Source: JAFMKE01 sp037624485 | GTDB taxonomy: Bacteria > Bacteroidota > Bacteroidia > Chitinophagales > UBA8649 | DNA length: 64,000 nucleotides | Assembly: GCA_037624485.1 (NCBI GenBank) | Contig: JASJJC010000009.1 | Coordinates: forward strand, 248,001 to 312,000 | Direction of reading: 5' to 3' | Shown here: in pieces, positions 8,816 through 18,216 of the stretch | Layout of the letters: the number at the start of each line of letters is the position of its first letter | Position numbering within the stretch: the stretch's first letter is position 1 | Program-made: the position numbers and the translations under genes | Notes under the pieces: model-generated | Seen by the model: only the letters and a program-made list of their open reading frames with translations | The model's database searches: none | What the model was told of the DNA's origin: nothing

Positions 8816-9940
8816 TCAACTTTCTATAAATAAACTTGAAGCTATACCATCTGCGTAAAATCGCCCCTCATTACTCAAGATTAGATTTTCAGGTGAGTTG
8901 TTAATCCAAGCAGGATTAACTTGCTTTAAGTGTTTTTCAAAATTAGAATAAAATTCGGGAAATTGTTCAATTAATGTGGCCTTGGAAATCCCCCATTGCG
9001 TTCGCATTCCTGTCATGAGTAATTCATTAAACTGATCCTTCCGACTTAGTTCCTCCTTCGTGTATGTTTCAATACCCTTACTTATTCCTTCGATGTATTT
9101 TTTCAAATTAGACACATTCCACTGTCTGCTAGAGCCATTGAATGAATGTGCTGCAGGACCAAGACCTAGATAAGTGCTGCCTTGCCAATAAGATGTGTTG
9201 TGTCTTGAATAGTTTCCATCTTTGCATAAATTTGAAATTTCATAGTGCTGCCAATTCTCTTTGTCCGACCAGTTTTGTAAAAGCTTAAAGTGTTCTGATG
9301 CTAAATTATCATCTACATTTGCAACTTTCCCTTTTCTTATTTGATGATATAAAGGGGTGCCTTCTTCTACTGTAAGAGCATAACTTGAAAGATGGTTGAC
9401 CCCGAGCTTATTAACCATACTCAAATTGGCTAGCCACGATTTTTCTGTTTGAGTGGGTACGCCATAAATCAAATCAAGAGAAAGATTTTGAAAACCAAGC
9501 TGCTGCGCTTTTTCAATAGAATTTATTGCTTGATCTAAATTGTGTGCCCGTTTCATAAACACTAAATCAACTTCTTGAAAAGATTGAGTACCTATGCTTA
9601 AACGGTTCACACCAATTGATTTTAAGTCTTTTAATTTGTCACGACTTAAGTCATCGGGATTTCCTTCAAGCGTAATTTCTACATGAGCATTTACGTCATA
9701 ATTTTGGATAATTGCATCTAAAATTTTTACTATTGACTGACTACTAAGTATAGAAGGCGTTCCTCCTCCAAAGTAGATGCTTTCAATTTTTTCTTGCTTT
9801 ACATAGTCGACTTGCGAATAGATCTCCTGAAGAACAGCACTTAGGTAATCTTCTAGAAAATAGCTAGAGGTGCTAAAATAGAAATTACAGTAATTACAGG
9901 CTTGTTTACAAAAAGGAACATGAATGTATATACCCGCCAT
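8816..9940 (-). CDS. hemW: Radical SAM heme chaperone HemW
   Basis: 374 residues. HemW is a radical SAM protein related to oxygen-independent coproporphyrinogen III oxidase (HemN) and acts as a heme chaperone. The 4Fe-4S cysteines are C11-x3-C15-x2-C18 near the N-terminus, followed by GGGTPS near residue 58 and LSLDLIYGVPTQT in the barrel. The length and the absence of the extra N-terminal region of HemN fit HemW. It is divergent from the outer-membrane protein gene, with only 56 bases between them. Confidence 0.9.
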   Translation of the reverse strand: MAGIYIHVPFCKQACNYCNFYFSTSSYFLEDYLSAVLQEIYSQVDYVKQEKIESIYFGGGTPSILSSQSIVKILDAIIQNYDVNAHVEITLEGNPDDLSRDKLKDLKSIGVNRLSIGTQSFQEVDLVFMKRAHNLDQAINSIEKAQQLGFQNLSLDLIYGVPTQTEKSWLANLSMVNKLGVNHLSSYALTVEEGTPLYHQIRKGKVANVDDNLASEHFKLLQNWSDKENWQHYEISNLCKDGNYSRHNTSYWQGSTYLGLGPAAHSFNGSSRQWNVSNLKKYIEGISKGIETYTKEELSRKDQFNELLMTGMRTQWGISKATLIEQFPEFYSNFEKHLKQVNPAWINNSPENLILSNEGRFYADGIASSLFIES

Positions 9941-9953
9941 CGAATGTATTGTG

Positions 9954-9961
9954 TATTTTTG
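9954..9961 (+). promoter_or_regulatory. Candidate -7 element for the outer-membrane protein gene
   Basis: TATTTTTG fits TAnnTTTG and lies 35 bases upstream of the TTG start at 9997. No TTTG is seen at the -33 position. Confidence 0.4.
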
Positions 9962-9996
9962 AAAATATTTTACAAAGTAAAGAGTTTAAATAATAC

Positions 9997-11766
9997 TTGC
10001 ATAGAAAAATTACATATACCGTTAGCTTATGCTTATTATTCATGTTTGCGTTTAGTCAAGAGTCTTTTTCTTTAGAACTAAACCAAACAGACGGAAATAG
10101 CCTGCCAAAGAAGTTTGCCTTAGGACAATCATTTAGTTCTCAAGAGGAAATAGAAGCCGAACTACTTAAGCTTATCTATGGACTTAGAAAATCTGCTTAT
10201 GTCACTTCTTCATTAGATAGCCTTTACTGTTCAGCGGAGCAAGCGTGTGTCGCAGATTTTTTCCTTGGTGAAAAGTATAAAGTAGTCCACATAAATAATG
10301 GAAATGTTTCTTCTGATCTCTGGGATAAAATTGGTGTAGATAAAAAAAGTGAAAATGTTTCAATTAGTCAATTGGAAAATATTGAGGCGCAGGTTCTTCG
10401 TTATTTTGAAAATCATGCATATCCCTATGCACAAGTCTGGGTAGATTCGATTCAATTGATTGCTGGTGGTGCTGAAATGTCTTTATTTGTCGATAAAAAG
10501 GAAGCAATAATTATTGACAGTATTGTGGTGCATGGCAATACTAAATCGCAATCGAAATTCTTACAACGATATTTGGGCATAAGCAAGGGTGATGGATACA
10601 ATCAGAAAAAAATGGATGCAATTCCACAGAAGCTAAAACAGTTAAGCTATTTAAAAGCAGTTAAACCTTCTGCGCTTTATTTTACGCCAGGAAAGGTAAG
10701 CCTGCATGTCTACTTAGAAAAGCAAAAAAGCAATCAGTTTAATTTAATTCTAGGGGTTCTACCTAATGACCAACTAAACGATAATAAAGTAACCATAACG
10801 GGAGATGGTAAGCTACAGCTGTTAAATTCATTTGGAGTAGGAGAAGAAATTTTTGCTGAGTTTAGACAGCTCAAACCAAGAACGCAAAACCTTGATTTGT
10901 CATTTGCTTATCCATATTTCTTAAATTCACCCATCGGAATATACGGGGCTTTTAATTTATACAAGAATGATAGCCTGTTTGTCGATATCAATACAGAGGT
11001 AGGGCTTTTATATCAATTCAGCGGGCTCAATCAGTTGAAATTCTTTTATAACAATAAAAGTTCTAATATTCTTAGTTCAGATACCATCAGTATTAAATCT
11101 AATGGAGCTTTGCCAAATACTTTGGATATTAGAAACAATATATATGGACTAAATCTTCAGTTGCAGCAGTTAGATTATGTGCTAAATCCTCGAAAAGGAT
11201 TCCAATTGAACTTAATCGGCGGAGTGGGGCTAAACAAAATCAGGGTGAACCAAAGTATAGCAAGTCTAACAGGATTTGATGGTAATCCATTGCAGTATAG
11301 CTATGATTCTTTGGATCTGAAGAAAATAAATTATTCTATAGGGTTTAAACTGTCACAGTTTCTCCCTATCGGAAAGCGAGGCACTTTCTTAATAAGGAAT
11401 ACATCTAAGTTTTATTTAGCAAAAAACGTTCTAAATAATGAAAAGTATAGAATTGGTGGATACCGGCTATTAAGAGGATTTGATGAAGAAGCAATTTATA
11501 CGCCATTCTATTCTATCTTTACCAGCGAATTTAGGTTGCTACTGTCGCAAAATTCTTACTTCAATGTTTTTACAGATATTGGTTTAGTGGAAGATGAAAC
11601 GAAGGGTGCTCAATCTATAGATGTTCCAGTAGGATTTGGTTTAGGGCTTGCATTAGAGACTAGAGGGGGTATATTTAGTTTGAGTTATGCCCTTGGTAAA
11701 AATTTAGATAATAAGATTGAATTCAGGAATGGGAAAATTCATTTTGGATTTATAAGTTTGTTTTAA
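9997..11766 (+). CDS. BamA/TamA-like outer-membrane protein
   Basis: 589 residues. A TTG start at 9997 gives a good signal peptide (hydrophobic VSLCLLFMFAFS); the first ATG (10042) falls inside the hydrophobic core, so TTG is preferred. Residues about 165-235 look like a POTRA domain (IIDSIVVHGNTKSQSKFL). The C-terminal two thirds alternate polar and hydrophobic residues as in a 16-strand barrel of the surface antigen (D15) family, with YRIGGYRLLRGF, which contains the conserved barrel GxRGF-like segment, near residue 490. Probably an outer-membrane insertion or transport factor, not the main BamA, because only one POTRA is evident. It is followed with a 1-base overlap by DUF4271. Confidence 0.8.
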   Translation: MHRKITYTVSLCLLFMFAFSQESFSLELNQTDGNSLPKKFALGQSFSSQEEIEAELLKLIYGLRKSAYVTSSLDSLYCSAEQACVADFFLGEKYKVVHINNGNVSSDLWDKIGVDKKSENVSISQLENIEAQVLRYFENHAYPYAQVWVDSIQLIAGGAEMSLFVDKKEAIIIDSIVVHGNTKSQSKFLQRYLGISKGDGYNQKKMDAIPQKLKQLSYLKAVKPSALYFTPGKVSLHVYLEKQKSNQFNLILGVLPNDQLNDNKVTITGDGKLQLLNSFGVGEEIFAEFRQLKPRTQNLDLSFAYPYFLNSPIGIYGAFNLYKNDSLFVDINTEVGLLYQFSGLNQLKFFYNNKSSNILSSDTISIKSNGALPNTLDIRNNIYGLNLQLQQLDYVLNPRKGFQLNLIGGVGLNKIRVNQSIASLTGFDGNPLQYSYDSLDLKKINYSIGFKLSQFLPIGKRGTFLIRNTSKFYLAKNVLNNEKYRIGGYRLLRGFDEEAIYTPFYSIFTSEFRLLLSQNSYFNVFTDIGLVEDETKGAQSIDVPVGFGLGLALETRGGIFSLSYALGKNLDNKIEFRNGKIHFGFISLF

Positions 11767-12587
11767 TGCGATTACTCTTTATATTTTTTTGTTTAATCTT
11801 TTGTTTTGTTCTTGATGGACAAAACCCCTCTGAAGAATTGCAGGAATCAGCTACGCTTAATATGTTGCCTGATTCCTTCGCAGGTTTACCTTGCTTAAAT
11901 CCTGAGGATATAGCGATTCATAATGAACGCTTGATTGGTCTAAGACCAATAAGTTTAATGCGCGATTGGTATTTTTACATTTCAGCCATATTTTCTTTAG
12001 CTATTGTTTTGGTTTATTTATCTTCCCGGGAAGTAGTGAGAGCAAGTTTTAAATCGCTCATTAGTTTTCAATATCATATACAATATAGTCGCACGGACAA
12101 GCAGAATAATTTGATCTTCCTTGTGGTTTATTATTTATTATTTGTTATAGCCTTTGCCACAGTTTCTCATTTCATTATTCATACTTTCACATCTTTACAG
12201 GGGTCATTTATTCGTGTTCTTGTAGCCAGCTTTTTAATTGTTGTTTGGGATTATGTTTCTTTCATCTTTTACGCTTTTTTCACTTCAAAATCTAGAATTA
12301 TAGATTTGATAAAGTCCTTGAGTATTAGTTTTACTCCGCTATGGGCTTTATTGGGATGGCTTGCCATGCTTTTTGTTCTGCTTACTCCAAATGAAGTTGC
12401 TCAAGTAAGTAGTTTTGTTGGCGCTATTATTTTAGGTTTCCTTATACTCGCAAAGGAACTAAGAGTCTTAAGAGTACTCTGGCAGGAGAAAATCGACATA
12501 TTATCATTCCATTTTTTTGCTTACCTTTGCACTTTCAAATTTCTTCCACTTGTTATTTTTATTCGAATAGCATTGAACTGGGGGTAA
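11766..12587 (+). CDS. DUF4271 integral membrane protein
   Basis: 273-residue protein with an N-terminal signal-like helix and about seven further hydrophobic helices, matching the Bacteroidota-specific DUF4271 family. Its ATG overlaps the last base of the preceding gene's stop codon (TAATG), so the two are translationally coupled. The family is often found next to hemD and T9SS genes, as here. Function unknown; a role in envelope biogenesis is only inferred from the neighbours. Confidence 0.8.
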   Translation: MRLLFIFFCLIFCFVLDGQNPSEELQESATLNMLPDSFAGLPCLNPEDIAIHNERLIGLRPISLMRDWYFYISAIFSLAIVLVYLSSREVVRASFKSLISFQYHIQYSRTDKQNNLIFLVVYYLLFVIAFATVSHFIIHTFTSLQGSFIRVLVASFLIVVWDYVSFIFYAFFTSKSRIIDLIKSLSISFTPLWALLGWLAMLFVLLTPNEVAQVSSFVGAIILGFLILAKELRVLRVLWQEKIDILSFHFFAYLCTFKFLPLVIFIRIALNWG

Positions 12588-12631
12588 AGAGGAAAGAGAA
12601 AATTTGGCAAGCGTAAAACCTTTCGTATTTC

Positions 12632-13378
12632 ATGAAGAAAATCTCTAAAATTCTAATATCGCAACCTGAGCCAGCAGCAAGGTCCCCCTATTTTGCGGTA
12701 GCAAAAAAGTATGGCGCAAAATTGGTGTTCAATCCATTTATTGAGGTGGAGCGTGTCAGTAATAAAGAATTCAGGAAACAACGAGTAGATCTAAATAATT
12801 TTTCTGCGGTAACATTTACCAGTAGAAATTCTATGGATTTCTATTTTCAGATGATGGAAGAAATGCGCGCGACGGTGTCTCAAGAGACAAAATATTTTTG
12901 TACCTCAGAGGCTATTGCCTTGTATCTCCAGAAGTATATTCAGTATAGAAAAAGAAAGGTATTCTTTGCAAATGGGACATTCGAAGATTTTAAAACTTTG
13001 CTTCTTAAATATAAACCAAATGCTGGCAAGTTTTTGGTGCCCTGTCCAGATGTTCGAAACAACAAGCTCTCTAATTTCTTATCGGAAGAGCAATTCGACT
13101 TTAAGGAATGTATTATGTACAGAACAGTAAATGCCGATTTGTCTGAGCTGGATCTCGCTAAATTTGATATGATTTTATTTTTCAGTCCACTTGGTGTTCA
13201 GTCTCTTTTTCAGAATTCACCTGAATTCAAACAAGGTGAAAAACACATTGCCGGCTTTGGCCCCAATACTTGTGTCAAGATAGAGGAAATGGGATTGAAG
13301 CTTAATCTCAAAGCCCCTATGCCGAAAGCGCGATCTATGTCTGCGGCTCTGGAAAGTTATTTAGGCGGATTGCAATAA
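12632..13378 (+). CDS. hemD: Uroporphyrinogen-III synthase
   Basis: 248-residue HemD-family protein that closes hydroxymethylbilane to uroporphyrinogen III in tetrapyrrole synthesis. The N-terminal ILISQPEP and the pattern AVTFTSRNSMDFYFQ, later MILFFSPLGVQSLFQ and IAGFGPNTCVKIEEMGL, are the conserved lobes. Sequence conservation in this family is weak, but the pattern is clear. It lies 44 bases after DUF4271 and 42 before porP; hemD upstream of porP-gldKLMN is a recurring Bacteroidota arrangement. Confidence 0.88.
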   Translation: MKKISKILISQPEPAARSPYFAVAKKYGAKLVFNPFIEVERVSNKEFRKQRVDLNNFSAVTFTSRNSMDFYFQMMEEMRATVSQETKYFCTSEAIALYLQKYIQYRKRKVFFANGTFEDFKTLLLKYKPNAGKFLVPCPDVRNNKLSNFLSEEQFDFKECIMYRTVNADLSELDLAKFDMILFFSPLGVQSLFQNSPEFKQGEKHIAGFGPNTCVKIEEMGLKLNLKAPMPKARSMSAALESYLGGLQ

Positions 13379-13420
13379 AATTCTCACAAACTCTTTTAAC
13401 TTTACTTTAAAGATTTAATC

Positions 13421-14389
13421 TTGAGAGTTATCCTTTTATTCATACTATTTTTTGGCGTATATAAGCTTGAGGCACAGCAGTGGGTTCAGTTTAGTCAGAG
13501 TAGTAATTATGGCACTTTTTTAAATCCTGCATACGCTGGGTACAAGAGTGTTTTGAATGCAACTATCGCTCATCGCAGTCAATATGTTGGATTGGGCACA
13601 AAAGCGATTGGCACTCAATTGGCAAGCTTTAGTTCACCTTTTCAAAGTTCGAAGTTCGGATTAGGTTTTCGCATAGTCAATGACTTTATAGGTTTACAAA
13701 GATACACCAACATCGATCTTAATGCTGCTTATCATATTTTAGAAGGAAAAAATAGGCTGTCTGGCGGAGTTAATTTTGGGCTTATTCAGTTTGGATTAAA
13801 TGGAGCAGAGTTGACCGCTCCAGATGGGGATTATTTACCCGGAGTAATTGCACACAATGATGATTTTCTGCCCGTTGGTTCATCTGCTGGTATGGCACCC
13901 ACTTTATCGTTTGGTTTGTTGTATGGATACAAGAACTTTGAAGTAGGAATTTCCTTAAATAACTTGACTAGTCCTAAAATTAATATTTCAAATACGACTA
14001 GTGGAACAATTATTAATATATCTCGTACAATAAACATACACTCTTTGTACGTTATAGAGTTGAATAATTTAAAAGTAAAACCAGCGTTCTTTTGCAAGAC
14101 AGACTTTAATAAATGGCAGGCCCAGTTGAATGTGCAGCTTGATTGGCGTAAAATGATAGCCGGATTAGGTTTTAGAGGGTACAGTGGATTGAATAATGAT
14201 GCTGTGATTGGACTGTTAGGATTTAAGTTGAAAGACAAAATAAGTATGCTCTATAGCTACGATTATAATGTGTCTTTTTTGAATAACTCAAATTCGGGTT
14301 CACACGAGCTCAGTTTAAGGTTTGATTTGCAGAGAATTTTTAAACAAAATGTGAAAAGTAATATTATATTTAGCCCTAGATATTTATAA
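13421..14389 (+). CDS. T9SS membrane protein PorP/SprF family
   Basis: 322 residues, outer-membrane beta-barrel of the PorP/SprF family that works with the type IX secretion system, some members attaching specific cargo to the surface. The TTG start at 13421 gives a signal peptide ending LEAQ. The mature N-terminus QWVQFSQSSNYGTFLNPAYAG is the family hallmark (ytqYmfN..fiNPAyaG). No ATG is available before the mature protein. A sequence TAACTTTA at 13397-13404 may be a weak -7 element. It directly precedes gldK, as porP precedes porKLMN in Porphyromonas. Confidence 0.9.
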   Translation: MRVILLFILFFGVYKLEAQQWVQFSQSSNYGTFLNPAYAGYKSVLNATIAHRSQYVGLGTKAIGTQLASFSSPFQSSKFGLGFRIVNDFIGLQRYTNIDLNAAYHILEGKNRLSGGVNFGLIQFGLNGAELTAPDGDYLPGVIAHNDDFLPVGSSAGMAPTLSFGLLYGYKNFEVGISLNNLTSPKINISNTTSGTIINISRTINIHSLYVIELNNLKVKPAFFCKTDFNKWQAQLNVQLDWRKMIAGLGFRGYSGLNNDAVIGLLGFKLKDKISMLYSYDYNVSFLNNSNSGSHELSLRFDLQRIFKQNVKSNIIFSPRYL

Positions 14390-14484
14390 AAAAAGTTTAC
14401 ATTAGCGGGGTGTTTATTTTTCTTTAATTAAAAGAGTATTATATTTACACGCTTTGAAATAGCTATAAAAAAAGACAAAGTACT

Positions 14485-15741
14485 ATGAGACTACAATCAT
14501 TAACCTTAACGTTCCTTGGATTAGGAATTCTTTTCCTTTCCAGTTGTGGTGGAAGTTATAACGGTCAGTTGCTTGGGGAATTAGATCGTCCTAATTGGCA
14601 GCCTGAGATGCCTTATGGTATGGTTTACATTCCATCTGGTTTTCTTCATATAGGCCCCTCAGATCAAGATGTTAACCATGCGCTTTTATCTCAAAGCAAA
14701 TCCGTTTCCGTTGTAGGGTTTTTTATGGACGATACAGAAATTACAAATAATGAATATCGCCAATTCGAACATTGGGTTAGAGATTCAATCGCACACAAAT
14801 TGTTGGACAACGTAATCGTTGATGAAGAAACAGGTGATGAGGCTATCGATTGGGCTGTGGATATTGACTGGCAAGATACTGAAACGAAGGAATTGTTAGA
14901 AGCGATGAATTATCCTAGTGACGACCCCTTAAATGGTGGTATAAATACGAGTAAGTTAGTCTATGAATATGTTTGGATTGATTGGCAAACAGCTGCAAGT
15001 CAGCCTAATATTGCAAGAGAAGATTTGTTGATGCAAGAAGAAGTTTCTATTTACCCAGATACATTGGTTTGGATAAGAGATTTCTCATATTCTTACAACG
15101 AGCCTTTAGCTAGACATTACTACTCTCACCCAGCATTTGATGATTATCCTGTTGTAGGTATTGATTGGGATCAAGCTAATGGTTTCTCAGCATGGAGATC
15201 TAGTTATTACAATGGTTACAAAAAGTCTCAAGGTCTCTCTGTAATGGATGACTTTAGAATTCCAATTGAGCACGAATGGGAATATGCTGCGAGGGGAGGA
15301 AAAGACATGTCACCTTATCCATGGGGCGGTCCTTATATTAGAAATAGTAAAGGTTGTTTACTTGCTAATTTCAAGCCAGGTAGAGGCAATTACCCTGAAG
15401 ATGGTGGAATGTATACCGTTAGGGCTGATGCATACTGGCCAAATGATTACGGTTTGTATAACATGGCTGGAAATGTGGCAGAATGGACTTCTTCAGCTTT
15501 TTTTGAAAACTCTTACAACTTTATCCATGACTTGAATCCTGACATTCGGTATGATGCCAATGACAGTGAGCCAAACACCATGAAGAGAAAAGTTATTAGA
15601 GGAGGTTCTTGGAAAGATATAGGGTACTATATTCAAACAGGAACAAGACATTGGGAGTATTCTTTCGAACCTAAGAGTTACATCGGCTTTAGATGTGTAT
15701 CAACTTACTTAGGGAGAGATTACAGAGATGCGGCTTACTAA
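14485..15741 (+). CDS. gldK: T9SS/gliding outer-membrane lipoprotein GldK
   Basis: 418 residues. GldK (PorK) forms, with GldN, the periplasmic ring beneath the outer membrane of the T9SS. The lipoprotein signal ends LSSC21, so the protein is lipidated at C21. The rest is a formylglycine-generating-enzyme (sulfatase-modifying factor) fold: MVYIPSGFLHIGPS near residue 50, DYPVVGIDWDQANGF, and RGGSWKD near the end. It is not expected to be catalytic. First of gldKLMN; a TATATTTA element at 14440-14447 may be its promoter. Confidence 0.96.
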   Translation: MRLQSLTLTFLGLGILFLSSCGGSYNGQLLGELDRPNWQPEMPYGMVYIPSGFLHIGPSDQDVNHALLSQSKSVSVVGFFMDDTEITNNEYRQFEHWVRDSIAHKLLDNVIVDEETGDEAIDWAVDIDWQDTETKELLEAMNYPSDDPLNGGINTSKLVYEYVWIDWQTAASQPNIAREDLLMQEEVSIYPDTLVWIRDFSYSYNEPLARHYYSHPAFDDYPVVGIDWDQANGFSAWRSSYYNGYKKSQGLSVMDDFRIPIEHEWEYAARGGKDMSPYPWGGPYIRNSKGCLLANFKPGRGNYPEDGGMYTVRADAYWPNDYGLYNMAGNVAEWTSSAFFENSYNFIHDLNPDIRYDANDSEPNTMKRKVIRGGSWKDIGYYIQTGTRHWEYSFEPKSYIGFRCVSTYLGRDYRDAAY

Positions 15742-15805
15742 ATCGAACATTTTATTATTACTTAATTATAAACGTTAATTGTATTAACACTCTATTACTA
15801 TTGTT

Positions 15806-15819
15806 AAAAAAAAAAAAAA
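15806..15819 (+). repeat. A14 homopolymer tract before gldL
   Basis: Fourteen consecutive adenines end six bases before the gldL ATG. A small inverted repeat (GTTAAT-TGT-ATTAAC, 15774-15788) lies just upstream. The tract occupies the ribosome-binding region and may favour initiation, or slip in length. Confidence 0.8.
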
Positions 15820-15825
15820 TTAAAA

Positions 15826-16467
15826 ATGGCAAAATCACAATCATTCTTTCTAAGTAAATCAGGTAAAACTTGGTTAAATTACGCATATTCAATAGGTGCA
15901 GCAATTGTAATTGCAGGAGCATTGTTTAAGTTAATGCACTGGCCTTTTGCTAGTTTAATGTTAATTATTGGTATGACAACTGAGGTAATTATTTTTATTA
16001 TCTCTGCGTTTGAACCTCAATTTGAGCATCATTCTGATTATGAGTGGGAAAGAGTTTATCCAGAATTAGCTGACCCTGAGTTGGATGCCTCTAAAGGATC
16101 TGTCACGGAAAGCTTAGATGATATGTTGGCAAATGCTAATATCGAACAAAAAATGTTAGCTCGGTTGGGTGAAAACCTTGGAAAGTTAAGTACCAACGTT
16201 GAAAGTTTAAGTGATATGGGTGATGCAATGTCTGCTACACAAGACTACTCTACAAACGCACGTGCAGCTGCCAGTGCTTTAGGTGAAGTTAAAGATGCAT
16301 ATTCTGCTGCTTTATCTTCTGCAGAAGGACTATCTAGTACGCTGGATACACTGAAAACTATATCTGACTCTGCAGGAGCAGTTAACTCTCAAATGACAGA
16401 TTTAACGGACAACTTGTCTTCCTTAAATAAAGTATATGGTAATATGCTTTCAGCAATGAAATCATAA
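15826..16467 (+). CDS. gldL: T9SS/gliding motor protein GldL
   Basis: 213 residues, normal GldL length. GldL forms the inner-membrane stator pentamer that, with GldM, turns proton flow into rotation for secretion and gliding. Two membrane helices lie at about 19-37 and 43-62. The second carries E53, equivalent by position to the essential membrane glutamate of GldL, and is followed by the conserved FEPQ. The C-terminal cytoplasmic part is coiled-coil-like and rich in Ser/Ala. It is preceded by an A14 tract and followed 45 bases later by gldM. Confidence 0.97.
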   Translation: MAKSQSFFLSKSGKTWLNYAYSIGAAIVIAGALFKLMHWPFASLMLIIGMTTEVIIFIISAFEPQFEHHSDYEWERVYPELADPELDASKGSVTESLDDMLANANIEQKMLARLGENLGKLSTNVESLSDMGDAMSATQDYSTNARAAASALGEVKDAYSAALSSAEGLSSTLDTLKTISDSAGAVNSQMTDLTDNLSSLNKVYGNMLSAMKS

Positions 16468-16512
16468 CTGAACCTTTATTTAAATAAAATTTAACCTTAA
16501 AAATAGATTACA

Positions 16513-18156
16513 ATGGCAGGTGGTAAATTATCCCCAAGACAAAAGATGATTAATATGATGTATCTCGTATTAACAGCACTTTTGGCAATGAATGTATCAG
16601 CGGAAGTACTTGAAGCATTCAAGTTAGTAGAGACTGGTATTGAAAATTCAAATACAGTACTTAAAGACAAGGTTACTTTTGTGGATGAGGCTTTCAAGAA
16701 AACAATGAATGATTCACCAAATGGTCCTGCATTGTACGATTTAACTCAAGATGTTTCTAAGATTACAGGCGAGTTGACTGCCTTAATTGATGAAATCAAA
16801 GCAGATTTATACGTTTTATCTGGTAAAAATGAAGAGGGTGGCTTAGAAAAAATGGATGATATTGATTCTCCATCGAGGTTACTTGCAATGTCAGATGCAA
16901 CTGAGTTTAGAGGTGATGTATTGCAAACTAAAATTAAGGAAGCTAAAGAAAAGCTAACTGCTATTATTAATGATACGCTTATCGATGGTTTTAGACCTGA
17001 GGATAGAGTTGCCTTAATTAATAGCTTAACCTTAACAGCAGAAGATGATCCTAATCAACAAGGTATAGAAGGAAAGTGGTATTACACCAACTTTTTTCAC
17101 GTTCCTTCTGCCGGTACGATGACTATTTTAACAAAGTTGCAAAATGATGCATACAGCGCTGAAGCGAATGTGAATGAAGCAATTTTGAAAACGATTGGTG
17201 CCTTAGATTTTAAATTCGACAAGTTGATTGCGTCTGTTCTAGCTCCTAAGTCATACTTGCCAGGTGGCGCTCAGTATGAGGCGGATATATTTTTAACGGC
17301 TTCTGCTTCAGGCGAAATGTCAGGTGAAGTATTTGTTGGTCGATTGGATATGGAAAAGTTTCCGTCAGATTCGACTGGAATCCTTCCTTTTAATTCTGAA
17401 TCAGAAACACCTTTCACCAATGAGCCAACTCTTGTCGAGAATGGTCAGTATGCTGCTGGAACTTCTGTAGGACAGAATGGTACTGACGGTGCTATTAAAA
17501 TTAAAAACCCGAAGGGTGGTTACGATTGGTATCCATTTGAGATTTCTTATGAGGGCGCTGCACCAGGTGGTTTCTCAGTATCTCCTACAAAAATGAACGT
17601 ACTTTACATTGGAGTACCAAATCCTTTATCAATTACCTTGGGAGATGCAAAACCAGGTACTGAGAGAGTTTCAATATCCCAAGGCAGTATTTCAGGTAAG
17701 GGCAATAGTTGGACTGCAACTGTAAGTTCAGTTGGTGAAGCGACCATAACAGTTGGGGGTACAACACCGGCAGGTGAGTCTGCTAAAGCGCAATCTGCTG
17801 TATTTAGAGTTAAATTGATACCAGATCCAATACCTACATTAGGTGGAGATGAAGTATTGACTACGAATGGTAAAGGTCAAAAAGGAACAATTAAAGCAAA
17901 AGGTGGTATCGTACCATTACTTAAAGATTTCGATTTTGAAGCTAGATTCAATGTTATAAGCTATGATTTCTATCTTACATCTGGTGGTGAGTTATTACCT
18001 GCAAGAGGAAATACTGGTCCTATGTACAGTGCAGCTGTTACCAACCTAATTGATCGTGCCAAGCCAAATGATATGATGGTATTTGATAATGTCAAAGTAA
18101 GGGGGCCTGACGGCAAAACTAGAAAAATCCCTGGAATGTCATTCCAAATATTTTAA
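16513..18156 (+). CDS. gldM: T9SS/gliding motor shaft protein GldM
   Basis: 547 residues. GldM (PorM) has one N-terminal membrane helix that inserts into the GldL pentamer and a long periplasmic shaft that contacts the GldK/GldN ring. The start MAGGKLSPRQKMINMMYLVLTALLAMNVSAEVLEAF is the strongly conserved family N-terminus (helix about 13-30). The periplasmic D1-D4 region follows, with Ig-like segments (for example PTKMNVLYIGVPNPLSI near residue 358). Confidence 0.97.
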   Translation: MAGGKLSPRQKMINMMYLVLTALLAMNVSAEVLEAFKLVETGIENSNTVLKDKVTFVDEAFKKTMNDSPNGPALYDLTQDVSKITGELTALIDEIKADLYVLSGKNEEGGLEKMDDIDSPSRLLAMSDATEFRGDVLQTKIKEAKEKLTAIINDTLIDGFRPEDRVALINSLTLTAEDDPNQQGIEGKWYYTNFFHVPSAGTMTILTKLQNDAYSAEANVNEAILKTIGALDFKFDKLIASVLAPKSYLPGGAQYEADIFLTASASGEMSGEVFVGRLDMEKFPSDSTGILPFNSESETPFTNEPTLVENGQYAAGTSVGQNGTDGAIKIKNPKGGYDWYPFEISYEGAAPGGFSVSPTKMNVLYIGVPNPLSITLGDAKPGTERVSISQGSISGKGNSWTATVSSVGEATITVGGTTPAGESAKAQSAVFRVKLIPDPIPTLGGDEVLTTNGKGQKGTIKAKGGIVPLLKDFDFEARFNVISYDFYLTSGGELLPARGNTGPMYSAAVTNLIDRAKPNDMMVFDNVKVRGPDGKTRKIPGMSFQIF

Positions 18157-18216
18157 GGTTGATATACTAGAATTAACAACTAAAACGTTTCTTAACGTAA
18201 GTACAAAAATAAAATT

